Source: Candidatus Moranbacteria bacterium RIFCSPLOWO2_12_FULL_48_12
Lineage (GTDB): Bacteria; Patescibacteriota; Minisyncoccia; Moranbacterales; UBA1568
DNA: 37,918 nucleotides
Direction: 5' to 3'
NCBI GenBank assembly: GCA_001784735.1
Contig: MFSB01000006.1
Location: 1 to 37,918 of the forward strand
Shown piece by piece: positions 19,376 to 26,714 of the stretch. Below the pieces are notes generated by a model that did no database searches, was not told the origin of the DNA, and worked only from the letters and a program-made list of their open reading frames with translations. The first letter of the stretch is position 1. The number at the start of each line of letters is the position of its first letter. Made by a program: the position numbers and the translations under genes.

Positions 19376-19404
19376 TTTTCAAACTGCTCTCCACCTGGTA
19401 CACT
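19376..19404 (+). promoter_or_regulatory. Putative promoter of the DUF4012 gene
   Basis: TTTTCA (19376-19381), 17-base spacer, TACACT (19399-19404) preceded by TGG. The predicted leader to the ATG at 19436 is about 25 nt. Confidence 0.4.
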
Positions 19405-19435
19405 AGGAAAGTATTTAATTTTTTATCTCTTGTCC

Positions 19436-20845
19436 ATGCCTCCATTCTTTACGAAGATACGTATCGTACTCATCGTTCTTTTGATTCTCATTGTTACAGG
19501 AGGGTTTTATTTTTTTTCTTACGCCAAAACGCATAAAACAGAACTCGCTATAGGCTCTCTCAATCTTTTCCAGAAAGTCTCCCGGCTCCTTCCGCTCACT
19601 CCGGATACCAAAAAAGAAATCGAAGTAGTCAATACCCTCGTCGAGACTCTTACCAGAAAGGATGACCAGGTCCATGTTTTTCTGGTACTTTTGCAAAATA
19701 GCGATGAGCTCAGACCCGGCGGCGGATTCTTGGGCCAATATGCCCTCATCAAGGTAAAAAATGGCGAGGTCATATCGACCTTCGTGGAAGACGCCAACCT
19801 CCTGGATCAGCGTATCGTGGCCGATATCCCTACTCCTTATCCGTTTGTCCGCAAACTGCAGTTGAAAAAATGGAAATTCCGCGATTCGAATTTTTCTCCC
19901 GACTTCCCGACCAATGCCGAGAAGGCACAATATTTTTATCGTCTGGCTGGCGGTTATGAAAAATTCGACGGCGTCATCGCAGTCAATTCTCTCACCTTCA
20001 ACAACATCCTCGCCTTGACCGGACCGATCCAGATCCCCGGAGATTCCAATATCTACACTAGTGCCGACGGCGCATACAAGCTGGAAGATCGCGTCGAAAG
20101 AGTCTATCTCGGAGAAGATGTCCCAGCTGAGCTGAAACAGAATCGCAAGCTGATTATGAAAAGGATCGCCGCCGAGATTATGAGGCGCGTCGCCACCGTT
20201 TCCAACATCCCAAAACTGGCTGAATTTACCCAAAAAGAGCTCCGGAATAAAGATATTATGCTTTATTTCAAAGACCCCGCCTTGCAATCGCTCGTGGAAA
20301 GCGTCCACTGGGACGGGAGCGTTGCTGAGGATTGGATCAATGATTACGTGATGCTCGTTGATGCCAATATGGGGGCACTCAAGACAGACCATTATATCAG
20401 ACGCTCACTCGACTACACGGTTGATTTCACCGGTGAAAAACCGATAGCTACCATTGTTTATACCTACAGAAACACCGCCACTCACGGGGATTGGCGCACC
20501 AGCGACTACCACACCTATCTGCGCGCTTACGTGCCGAAAGGGTCGAAATTCCTCGAGCGAAAAATGATTAATGTCGTGACGACCAAAGAAGCCTTCAATA
20601 AGACGTATTTTGACGGATTCGTGGATGTGGAAATCGGGCAGAGCGATGTCAACACTACGCTCACCTATGAGCTCCCGGACACCATCACCCCTGAAAATTA
20701 TCGTCTCCTCATCCAGAAACAGTCCGGCGTGGGCACCCTCCCGGTTACCGTCCATCTCAAAACATTAGGCAAGGAATACATCCAGAACGCTGACCTTCTC
20801 AAGGATCTCAATTTTTCTATCCAAACGGTAGAAGGGAAGAAATAA
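19436..20845 (+). CDS. DUF4012-domain membrane-anchored protein, 469 aa
   Basis: An N-terminal membrane segment (about 9-28) is followed by an extracellular domain. The signature LLQNSDELRPGGGFLGQYAL (about 82-101), then a short hairpin strand and an RDSNFSPDFP...A.YFYR block, is characteristic of DUF4012 proteins. These are common on the surface of Patescibacteria and some Firmicutes and have no established function; an LCP-like or cell-wall role has been suggested only by context. I use the ATG at 19436, since the upstream alternative is TTG. The stop overlaps the beginning of an inverted-repeat element. Confidence 0.88.
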   Translation: MPPFFTKIRIVLIVLLILIVTGGFYFFSYAKTHKTELAIGSLNLFQKVSRLLPLTPDTKKEIEVVNTLVETLTRKDDQVHVFLVLLQNSDELRPGGGFLGQYALIKVKNGEVISTFVEDANLLDQRIVADIPTPYPFVRKLQLKKWKFRDSNFSPDFPTNAEKAQYFYRLAGGYEKFDGVIAVNSLTFNNILALTGPIQIPGDSNIYTSADGAYKLEDRVERVYLGEDVPAELKQNRKLIMKRIAAEIMRRVATVSNIPKLAEFTQKELRNKDIMLYFKDPALQSLVESVHWDGSVAEDWINDYVMLVDANMGALKTDHYIRRSLDYTVDFTGEKPIATIVYTYRNTATHGDWRTSDYHTYLRAYVPKGSKFLERKMINVVTTKEAFNKTYFDGFVDVEIGQSDVNTTLTYELPDTITPENYRLLIQKQSGVGTLPVTVHLKTLGKEYIQNADLLKDLNFSIQTVEGKK

Positions 20846-20946
20846 ATCCAGCACCTTTACCACAGGATATTAAACCCTGCGGGGAAGGTTTGTATTTCCA
20901 TTCATCCCCGTGGCAAGACCACGGAGTATTCTGGAAGGTGCTGGAT
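20846..20946. repeat. 101-bp element with 12-bp inverted-repeat ends
   Basis: ATCCAGCACCTT (20846-20857) and AAGGTGCTGGAT (20935-20946), with an internal CCGTGG/CCACGG hairpin (20909-20924). It starts right after the DUF4012 stop codon. There is no U-tract, so it does not look like an ordinary terminator. Confidence 0.7.
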
Positions 20947-20961
20947 AAATCATCTTGCGCC

Positions 20962-20990
20962 TTGTCATAATCGCCGATTAATTCTATCCT
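20962..20990 (+). promoter_or_regulatory. Putative thrS promoter
   Basis: TTGTCA (20962-20967), 17-base spacer, TATCCT (20985-20990). The predicted start near 20997 leaves only about 6 nt before the ATG at 21003. Confidence 0.45.
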
Positions 20991-21002
20991 GTAATCATTA
21001 CT

Positions 21003-22238
21003 ATGCCAACACTTGATCCTTCAGAAGAAGTAAGCAATGACCACAAGCGCCTTGGCCGCGAGCTGGATCTTTTCGTGTTTTCCGATCTCGTGGGAAGCGG
21101 GCTGCCGCTCTGGACCCCCAAGGGGACGCTCCTCAGAAATCTCTTGGATGATTTCGTTTGGGAGCTTCGGAAAAAATATAACTACCAGCAGGTAGAAATC
21201 CCCCACATTACCAAAAAGGATTTGTATGAAATCAGCGGGCACTGGGATAAATTCAAAGATGATATTTTCAAAATCACTACTCGCGAAGGACATGAGCTCG
21301 CTATGAAGCCGATGAATTGCCCGCACCACACCCAGATCTATGCACGCAAACCGGTGAGTTACCGCGAATTGCCAGTACGTTATGCCAACACGACCATGTG
21401 CTACCGGGACGAGCAGACTGGGGAACTGAATGGGCTTTCACGAACGCGATCCATCACCCAAGACGATGCCCATGTTTTCTGCCGCGAACCGCAGGTCAAA
21501 GAAGAATTTCTGAAAATCTGGGATATTATCGAAACATTTTACAAGACATTCGGTTTTGCGTTGGAAATCCGCTTATCGTCTCATGATCCAGAACACCCGG
21601 AAAAATTCCTCGGCGACAAAGAAAAATGGAAACGCGCGGAAGACATCCTCCGCGACGTGACAAAAGAAAAGGGCACACAGACATTCGACGGAGTCGGCGA
21701 GGCGGCCTTCTACGGACCCAAACTCGATTTCATGGCCAAAGACAGCCTCGGCCGGGAATGGCAAGTGGCCACTATCCAGCTGGATATGAATATGCCGGAG
21801 CGCTTTGATCTCACCTGCATTAACGAAAAAGGAGAGAAGGAGCGCATTGTTATGATCCATGCCGCTATTATGGGGTCTATTGAAAGGTTCCTTTCAATTA
21901 TCATCGAGCATCTGAACGGGGCTTTCCCAGTTTGGCTGGCGCCAGTCCAGGTCATTGTCTTACCTATCGGAGAAAAACACCACGACTATGCCAGAGAAGT
22001 AACGGAACTGCTCAAAAAAAACGCTCTCCGCGCAGAACTCAACCAAGACAATGAGTCGCTCGGCAAACGCATCCGTAATGCCAAGGTGCAAAAAATCCCC
22101 TATCTCATGGTCATCGGAGACAAAGAGGTAGAAGCGAAGACTGTCTCATTAGAACACCGCAGCAAGGGCTCGCTCGGGGTGCAGACGATCGAACGGTGCA
22201 TCGAGATTCTCACAGCGGCCGTCTCTTCCAAAAAGTAA
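21003..22238 (+). CDS. thrS: Threonyl-tRNA synthetase lacking TGS and editing domains, 411 aa
   Basis: Class II synthetase charging tRNA-Thr. It begins directly with the catalytic-domain entry (HKRLGRELDLFVFSDLVGSGLPLWTPKG). Motif 2 (YRDEQTGELNGLSRTR) and motif 3 (MGSIERF) are present, as are the three expected zinc ligands C106 (MNCPHH), H157 (QDDAHVFC) and H286 (MIHAAIM). The anticodon-binding domain (about 310-411) is complete. The roughly 220-240 residues of N-terminal TGS and editing (N2) domain found in ordinary bacterial ThrRS (about 640 aa) are absent, and the upstream DNA is intergenic repeat, so this is not a mis-called start. Mischarged Ser-tRNA-Thr would need another editor. Confidence 0.97.
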   Translation: MPTLDPSEEVSNDHKRLGRELDLFVFSDLVGSGLPLWTPKGTLLRNLLDDFVWELRKKYNYQQVEIPHITKKDLYEISGHWDKFKDDIFKITTREGHELAMKPMNCPHHTQIYARKPVSYRELPVRYANTTMCYRDEQTGELNGLSRTRSITQDDAHVFCREPQVKEEFLKIWDIIETFYKTFGFALEIRLSSHDPEHPEKFLGDKEKWKRAEDILRDVTKEKGTQTFDGVGEAAFYGPKLDFMAKDSLGREWQVATIQLDMNMPERFDLTCINEKGEKERIVMIHAAIMGSIERFLSIIIEHLNGAFPVWLAPVQVIVLPIGEKHHDYAREVTELLKKNALRAELNQDNESLGKRIRNAKVQKIPYLMVIGDKEVEAKTVSLEHRSKGSLGVQTIERCIEILTAAVSSKK

Positions 22239-22241
22239 TTG

Positions 22242-22275
22242 AAAAAACCATCTCGCCGCGGCGAGATGGTTTTTT
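22242..22275. terminator. Bidirectional terminator between thrS and the RNHCP gene
   Basis: Six A, CCATCTCGCC, GCGGCGAGATGG-type complement, six T: a perfect stem flanked by A and T runs. It lies between the thrS stop (22238) and the stop of the convergent RNHCP gene (22293). Confidence 0.9.
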
Positions 22276-22292
22276 GTTGTTGCACTCTTTCC

Positions 22293-22598
22293 TTACTGAT
22301 TCGCCAGACTGCGGGAAAGCGCGAGCAACGCTTCAAAGTCATCATTTCCTGCTACCTTATTTTTCTTCTCATAACCGCAACTGCTGCAACGATGGATTAT
22401 CACATCGTTCTTTCCTCCATGTGAAAACACCACCGGCTCCATCATCCCGCCACACGAGGCTGCTCGATCCCCCGGAAACATATCCACATGCTTGCTCCAC
22501 AGACACTTCGGGCAATGGTTCGTATAGCCATCCCCACTGATCACACTCGCGCACCGTTCGCACCGGAAATCTTCTTTCTTTCTTTGAAAAGTTTTCAC
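22293..22598 (-). CDS. RNHCP zinc-binding domain protein, 101 aa
   Basis: Contains FRCERC (about 11-16), then GYTNHCPKCLWSKHVD (about 24-39), the RNHCP-type signature, followed by GDRAASCGG and HRCSSCG. It thus has several Cys pairs suited to binding zinc. The family is widespread and of unknown molecular function. I chose the GTG at 22598, preceded by AGGA 8-9 bases upstream and by a perfect extended -10 (TGT-TATAAT, 22632-22627). A TTG at 22658 would add 20 unconvincing residues and lies upstream of that promoter. Confidence 0.8.
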   Translation of the reverse strand: MKTFQRKKEDFRCERCASVISGDGYTNHCPKCLWSKHVDMFPGDRAASCGGMMEPVVFSHGGKNDVIIHRCSSCGYEKKNKVAGNDDFEALLALSRSLANQ

Positions 22599-22626
22599 AA
22601 ACGCGTTCCTGTTACAAGATGGATTA

Positions 22627-22632
22627 ATTATA
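22627..22632 (-). promoter_or_regulatory. Extended -10 box for the RNHCP gene
   Basis: TATAAT preceded by TGT on the minus strand. The predicted start near 22620 gives a leader of about 22 nt before the GTG at 22598. Confidence 0.5.
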
Positions 22633-22662
22633 ACAAACGAAAGCCTTTTTTGACACAACTAG

Positions 22663-23925
22663 CTACCTCCGTTTTCCCAAGATGCTATTGATGGCATCCT
22701 CATCCTGACAGGAATATTTATTGCTGGCGGAATAAAAACGTTTTTTCGGCCCCTCGCAGCCGCCGTTGTCCCGGTAGAGCGTCGCCAGCATCGGCATAAG
22801 AAATCCCGTATTCCGCGAGGTGAAGTAGCCATGGAGACGCCGGAGCGTCGCCTCCCGCGTGTTCTTGTCCATTCGCGTGAAGACGCTCATATCATCTCCC
22901 AACTTGCCGCTCCAATCGAAATGCACGAATACATCATTCGCTTTGGCAGAGTAGTTTGGGTGCCAAAGGAGCGCCCAGCACCAGTCCCCCGGTTTCTGCC
23001 ACCAGCGCGAAAAACACGGTCCGTCTTCGATACTTCCGTCTTCTTGCAGTCCGACGCCGCCCTCGATATAGTCAAAGAGCCGCAGATATTTCTCGTCCAC
23101 AATGTCATTGGTCTGCGCCCCGATCAAGATTTTCATTCCCAAAAAATCGGCATATTCGCGCATACCGATAATCACCTCCGGCATGACGCTTTGCGAAAGG
23201 TCTCCCGCATCCTGATAAAATACCTGTCCGAAGAGAAAGCTCTGAATTCCCATGTCCATGGCTTGTTCCGCTATATACTGTACATATTTGCGATATTCCG
23301 CCCGTTCCAGAGACGGTTTGCAGGTATGTTCGCCCCAAAAATTCTTGCTCCCCGGACGGCACATGTCATCGAAATCAAAATCCCGCTCTTCGGCCGGGTA
23401 GTAATAATTGGCCGTCGTATCGATAGCTTCCGCGATGAACATCCCGTAAACGGTGTTGGGTTTGGTAACTTTCTTTTGGATTTTCCCCGCGAGCTTGAAA
23501 TCCGGCGGCCGGAGCCACGTCTCGAGCGCCCGATGGAGATAATAACACTGGGAGCGGTTGACAAGCGCGATGGAACTGTTGATATCACCGCCATAGCCCG
23601 AAAGAAAACCATCTGCCACGCAACCCTGTTTTTTCATCCGTTCTAGCGAGGGCGGTGGCGGCACAAGCATGACAGGAGAAACTCCTTCCGTTTTTCCTTC
23701 CTGCGAAGCGCCGCCTTCATCAAAGGCCGGCTGTTCATCCACCCAATCGGTGAGCGGAGGAACCGGCATTTCTTCCGGTGGCGCGATAGCCGCTTCTCTG
23801 TTTTTTTCGGAAAATGGCGCAAAGAAAAAAAGCCCGCCGACAACAAAAATCACGACAGGAATGGAAAAGAAAAGATGTTTTTTGCGAAGCAGCTTCGGCC
23901 GCTCCGCCGGATAGAGTGGTAACAT
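22663..23925 (-). CDS. Membrane-anchored extracellular protein, function unknown, 420 aa
   Basis: A basic N-terminus and one membrane segment (about 17-36) are followed by a Pro/Glu-rich linker (about 40-95) and a large cysteine-containing domain. The domain has aromatic- and Asp-rich blocks such as NTVYGMFIAEAIDTTANYYYPAEE and MDMGIQSFLFGQVFYQD, then a MKILIGAQTNDI strand. The alternating strand-helix pattern ending in Asp/Glu-bearing loops suggests a TIM-barrel glycosidase-like fold, but I cannot assign a family. I chose the ATG at 23925 over a GTG six codons upstream. Genes on both sides are unrelated. Confidence 0.7.
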   Translation of the reverse strand: MLPLYPAERPKLLRKKHLFFSIPVVIFVVGGLFFFAPFSEKNREAAIAPPEEMPVPPLTDWVDEQPAFDEGGASQEGKTEGVSPVMLVPPPPSLERMKKQGCVADGFLSGYGGDINSSIALVNRSQCYYLHRALETWLRPPDFKLAGKIQKKVTKPNTVYGMFIAEAIDTTANYYYPAEERDFDFDDMCRPGSKNFWGEHTCKPSLERAEYRKYVQYIAEQAMDMGIQSFLFGQVFYQDAGDLSQSVMPEVIIGMREYADFLGMKILIGAQTNDIVDEKYLRLFDYIEGGVGLQEDGSIEDGPCFSRWWQKPGDWCWALLWHPNYSAKANDVFVHFDWSGKLGDDMSVFTRMDKNTREATLRRLHGYFTSRNTGFLMPMLATLYRDNGGCEGPKKRFYSASNKYSCQDEDAINSILGKRR

Positions 23926-23983
23926 AATATGTGCAAAGAGCACATACAGTATACACCTTTCTGGAGTAAACCTCGAGAGTAAG

Positions 23984-24082
23984 CCCCGTTAGATAACTTC
24001 CAGAGGTATTAGACATTGTTCTCGAATGAAAGATACGCTCCTCACAGACAGCTCGACGAAACCATAAGATTCTCTAACGGGG
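23984..24082. repeat. CCCC...GGGG inverted-repeat element, copy 4
   Basis: Arms CCCCGTTAGA (23984-23993) and TCTAACGGGG (24073-24082), with flanks TAAG on the left and TAAAC on the right. The arm sequence is shared with the first 10 bases of copy 5. It lies downstream of the HAD gene on the minus strand. Confidence 0.75.
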
Positions 24083-24176
24083 TAAACAAAAAACATCACG
24101 AAAGTTGTTTTATTTTTCGTATATGAGCAAAACAAAGCGTCTTAAGTTCTATGAGGTATACCAAGATGTAGCAAAC

Positions 24177-24824
24177 TTAAAGTTTTTTCAAATCCTCAAT
24201 ACTAATGTATTTGAAAGAATCAATAACTTTGTCAGCGCCACCTAACTCTTCGGCTGTGTGCGTAGTGGTAATCCCAATGACTTTCATCCCTGCTGCTTGT
24301 GCAGATTTAATACCTGAAAGCGAATCTTCAAAAGCCACACAATGTATAGGATTTATCAATAATTTCTTCGCAGTCAAAAGGTAAATCTCAGGATCCGGTT
24401 TGCCTTTGGATATCTCCTCAGCAGTCACTATTTTTTTGAAAAACTGACGGATATTCAAACCATCCAAAATAAAATCCGTATATGGTTTACGGGCGCTTGT
24501 TGCTACAGCAAAAGGAATATTGTGTGCTTTGAGTTCGTGGAAAAATTCAAGTAATCCTTCAGTCAGTGCTACTTTTGATTTGAATAGGAAAATTGCGATT
24601 CCCACTCTTTCTGCTGAATATTTTTCAAGCTCATCGGAAGATAATTGCCTATGAAAAAGGGAAGAAAAGATATCCGCTTCGGTTCTGCCAAAAACATTGT
24701 GTTTAAACTCATCTTCCGTCAAACGAAAACCATACTTCTGACACCATTGCCGCCATGCCTCTTGATGAATGCGTTCATCATCGATAATGACGCCATTCAT
24801 ATCGAAAACAATAGCTTGAAACAT
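24177..24824 (-). CDS. HAD-superfamily hydrolase, beta-phosphoglucomutase-like, 215 aa
   Basis: HAD fold with helical cap. Motif I is FDMNGVIIDDE with nucleophile D8, but the second acidic residue that normally acts as acid/base is N10. Motif II VATSAR, motif III KPDPEIY with its Lys, and motif IV FEDSLSGIKSA are intact. The cap and core resemble beta-phosphoglucomutase or sugar-phosphate phosphatases; the D-to-N change would be expected to slow ordinary phosphatase chemistry, though some subfamilies carry it. A TACAAT ends 6 bases before the ATG with TAAACA 17 bases further up, predicting a leaderless mRNA. Confidence 0.85.
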   Translation of the reverse strand: MFQAIVFDMNGVIIDDERIHQEAWRQWCQKYGFRLTEDEFKHNVFGRTEADIFSSLFHRQLSSDELEKYSAERVGIAIFLFKSKVALTEGLLEFFHELKAHNIPFAVATSARKPYTDFILDGLNIRQFFKKIVTAEEISKGKPDPEIYLLTAKKLLINPIHCVAFEDSLSGIKSAQAAGMKVIGITTTHTAEELGGADKVIDSFKYISIEDLKKL

Positions 24825-24830
24825 ATAGGT

Positions 24831-24859
24831 ATTGTAACTTTCTTACCTTTTTCTGTTTA
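24831..24859 (-). promoter_or_regulatory. Putative leaderless promoter of the HAD gene
   Basis: TAAACA (24859-24854), 17-base spacer, TACAAT (24836-24831), 6 bases before the ATG at 24824. Confidence 0.45.
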
Positions 24860-24872
24860 TTTCTATTACTTT

Positions 24873-24921
24873 GAGCGAGAGACCCTCCTCCGCTACGCTA
24901 CGGACGGGCAGGCGGGAATCG
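24873..24921 (-). pseudogene. tRNA 3'-end fragment interrupted by a hairpin
   Basis: GAGCGAGAGA and CGGGAATCG are the tRNA-3'-half sequence also seen at 26262-26279, split here by 30 nt (24883-24912). Read on the minus strand, the insert begins CCTGCCCG and ends GGAGGAGGG. Only the acceptor/T-arm portion remains. Confidence 0.55.
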
Positions 24922-24932
24922 CTATTACTTAG

Positions 24933-25034
24933 AGCGGGGATACAAGAATCTCCGCCTGCACCCCGCCAAGGCGGGAAGCATTGCGGGCAGGGAACCCGCG
25001 TATCTCGCTTGTTCCAAAAACTGCAAAATTTATA
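24933..25034 (-). pseudogene. tRNA 3'-half copy with a 41-nt hairpin in the T-loop; left direct repeat
   Basis: GAATC (to 24950) and GAACCC (from 24992) are the two sides of a T-arm and are contiguous in intact tRNAs. Between them lie 41 nt with a CCCGCC-AA-GGCGGG stem and, on the minus strand, a CCTGCCCGC start. Bases 24992-25034 match 26278-26320 with about five differences, including about 20 bases beyond the tRNA-like part, and so flank the ATPase gene. Confidence 0.65.
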
Positions 25035-26190
25035 ATGTAATCAGCGGGTGGGCGCTGGTGATTGTTTTCACTACGACGTTGTATTTCGCCGTGAAGGCCC
25101 GAGTAGCGACTCGTTTATCTTTCCATTTTATTTCATACGCGGAAATTTTTTCTCCCTCTTTGACGACCAGGTCAACTTCTGATCCGGTCCGCGACCGCCA
25201 AAAATAAAGACTTTTTTTCTGTCCAGCCAGCATATTTTGCTTGGCAAATTCCGCTACTACCCAATTTTCCCAAAGATGCCCAATATCCGACCGCAACGGA
25301 TTGGAGGAAAACTCATTCAAAATAGCATTGCGCACCCCCGTATCCCAAAAATATATCTTGTGGCTCTTGGAAATTTCTTTCCTCAGATTGGTGCTGAAGG
25401 CCGGTAAACGGAAAATAACAAAGGTCTGTTCCAACAAATCCAAATAGCGCTCCACAGTAGCTCTGGCCATTCTCAAGCTGGAAGCTAATTCATTGGTCGA
25501 TACTTCGGATCCGATTTGATGCGCCAGTAAAGCCAGAAGTTTCTTGATCAATTCTGGAGTTTTTATCAGCCCCATTTGCAAAACATCCTTGAAGAGATAG
25601 TCGGAAATGAGATTCAAAAGATATTGCTTTTTACCGCTTTCCAAAATCACCTCCGGATAACTTCCAAAAACAACGGCCTGCATCAAAAGCTCAGATATCT
25701 GATGGGAAAAATCCCTTTCTATTTGGTCGTCAGTATAAACATCGGCATACCACTCCTTGGAACGTACTATTTCCCCGAACTGCAATGGCGTAACGAATAA
25801 TTTTTCATTTCGCCCAGTCAAGCTTTCCGCCGACTGATTCAGCAAATCAAGGCTGGATGATCCTAAAAGAATAATTTTTGAAGACACATCTGAGTCATAC
25901 CACCCTTTTACGATTGAGCCTATCTGAGGCAAGCGCTGCGCTTCATCGATTATCAGATAATCCGGATTGCCAAAACTCTGCATCGCTTCTTTCGGAGACA
26001 ACGAGGCAGCAGAAATTATTTTTTGTTTATCGATATCTACGTCAAAATTCAAGAAAAGACTCTTTTTTGTCTTCAGCGCGTACTTCACCAGAGTGGTTTT
26101 TCCCACCTGTCTCGCTCCGATAATAATCATTATTTTTGGGGAGATAAGGTAACTCATGAACTTATTCTCCGCTTTTCTAGCTATATACAT
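25030..26190 (-). CDS. AAA+ ATPase with C-terminal DUF4143 nuclease-like domain, 386 aa
   Basis: N-terminal AAA_14-type P-loop domain with Walker A GARQVGKTT (25-33), Walker B LIIDEAQ (79-85) and a sensor-like LLGSSS. A middle winged-helix region follows (SEVSTNELASSLRMARATVERYLDLLEQ). The C-terminal DUF4143 part carries a PD-(D/E)XK-like pattern (GSEVDLVV...AYEIKW). These proteins are widespread, sporadically distributed and of unclear role; ATP-dependent nucleic-acid or defence functions have been proposed. The promoter is the best in the window (TTGACA-17-TATGAT) and predicts transcription starting at the ATG. The gene is bracketed by imperfect direct repeats, suggesting acquisition. Confidence 0.92.
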   Translation of the reverse strand: MYIARKAENKFMSYLISPKIMIIIGARQVGKTTLVKYALKTKKSLFLNFDVDIDKQKIISAASLSPKEAMQSFGNPDYLIIDEAQRLPQIGSIVKGWYDSDVSSKIILLGSSSLDLLNQSAESLTGRNEKLFVTPLQFGEIVRSKEWYADVYTDDQIERDFSHQISELLMQAVVFGSYPEVILESGKKQYLLNLISDYLFKDVLQMGLIKTPELIKKLLALLAHQIGSEVSTNELASSLRMARATVERYLDLLEQTFVIFRLPAFSTNLRKEISKSHKIYFWDTGVRNAILNEFSSNPLRSDIGHLWENWVVAEFAKQNMLAGQKKSLYFWRSRTGSEVDLVVKEGEKISAYEIKWKDKRVATRAFTAKYNVVVKTITSAHPLITL

Positions 26191-26196
26191 ACTTTA

Positions 26197-26225
26197 ATCA
26201 TACAAATAACCGTACATTTTGTCAA
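26197..26225 (-). promoter_or_regulatory. Putative leaderless promoter of the ATPase gene
   Basis: Perfect TTGACA (26225-26220), 17-base spacer, TATGAT (26202-26197). The predicted start coincides with the ATG at 26190. Confidence 0.6.
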
Positions 26226-26260
26226 GTGAACATTACAAAATGTAGTCTTCTTTAGTTAGA

Positions 26261-26320
26261 TGAGAGAGACGGGAATCGAACCCGCGTATCTAGCTTGTCC
26301 CGAAAACTTCAAAATTTTAA
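26261..26320 (-). pseudogene. tRNA 3'-half copy; right direct repeat beside the ATPase gene
   Basis: Contains an uninterrupted T-arm (minus strand GGGTTCGATTCCC) and part of an anticodon arm but no 5' half. From 26278 it matches 24992-25034, so the ATPase gene lies between two related copies. Confidence 0.6.
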
Positions 26321-26351
26321 TTTTAGCCGTTTTTGTGACCCCGAGTCTTTG

Positions 26352-26423
26352 AGCGGGTAAACGGAATCGAACCGTCATCCACAGCTTGGAAGGCTGTTAT
26401 AATAACCATTATACGATACCCGC
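26352..26423 (-). tRNA. tRNA-Gly (anticodon TCC)
   Basis: Minus strand: acceptor GCGGGTA (26423-26417) pairs with TACCCGC (26359-26353); discriminator U. The anticodon stem ACAGC/GCTGT holds loop CTTCCAA, so the anticodon is TCC. T-arm GGTTCGATTCC. CCA is not encoded. Broken 3' halves lie on its 3' side (26261, 24933, 24873) and a broken 5' half on its 5' side (26571). Confidence 0.95.
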
Positions 26424-26570
26424 AATTGCCATCTTTTACCTCGTTCCCATTGTATACTACATAAATTTTGAAGCTCGGAATCCTCGGAAATCTAGTTTTG
26501 CTTTCGCTCAAAGATTTTCGGGAGAAGCTTGCCCGCACCGCATACGCGGAGCGTTTCGGGCGGGGCTGGC

Positions 26571-26668
26571 GTACTACCCGCCTCGACTCGCGACGCTCAT
26601 CGACGCGAGGCCGGCCATTGCCTGCCCGCCACACTGCGTAAGCTGTAGGTGGGTACTATTTACCCGTC
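26571..26668 (-). pseudogene. Broken tRNA 5' half with two hairpin inserts
   Basis: GTACTA, CCATTG and TACTATTTACCCG are consecutive pieces of a Gly-type tRNA 5' half. They are separated by 26577-26614 (38 nt, CCGCCTCGACTCG family) and 26621-26653 (33 nt, begins CCTGCCCGCC, ends GGTGGG). The second insert occupies the same D-loop position as the 41-nt insert at 19112. A further GC-rich stem lies at about 26532-26562. Confidence 0.65.
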
Positions 26669-26714
26669 CGTAACCAGAATGGTGGAGGAGGGCTCTCGCT
26701 TATTTTTCAGGTAT

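Noticed and set aside
19415..20392. Minus-strand open frame of 325 codons
   Set aside because: Antisense to the DUF4012 gene, which has a membrane anchor, promoter and family signature.
22831..23646. Plus-strand open frame of 271 codons
   Set aside because: Antisense to the membrane-anchored 420-aa gene; no family features.
23984..24082. Resemblance of the CCCC-GTTAGA...TCTAAC-GGGG element to an integron attC site
   Set aside because: attC has RYYYAAC on the left and GTTRRRY on the right; here the order is reversed, there is no cassette array and no integrase.
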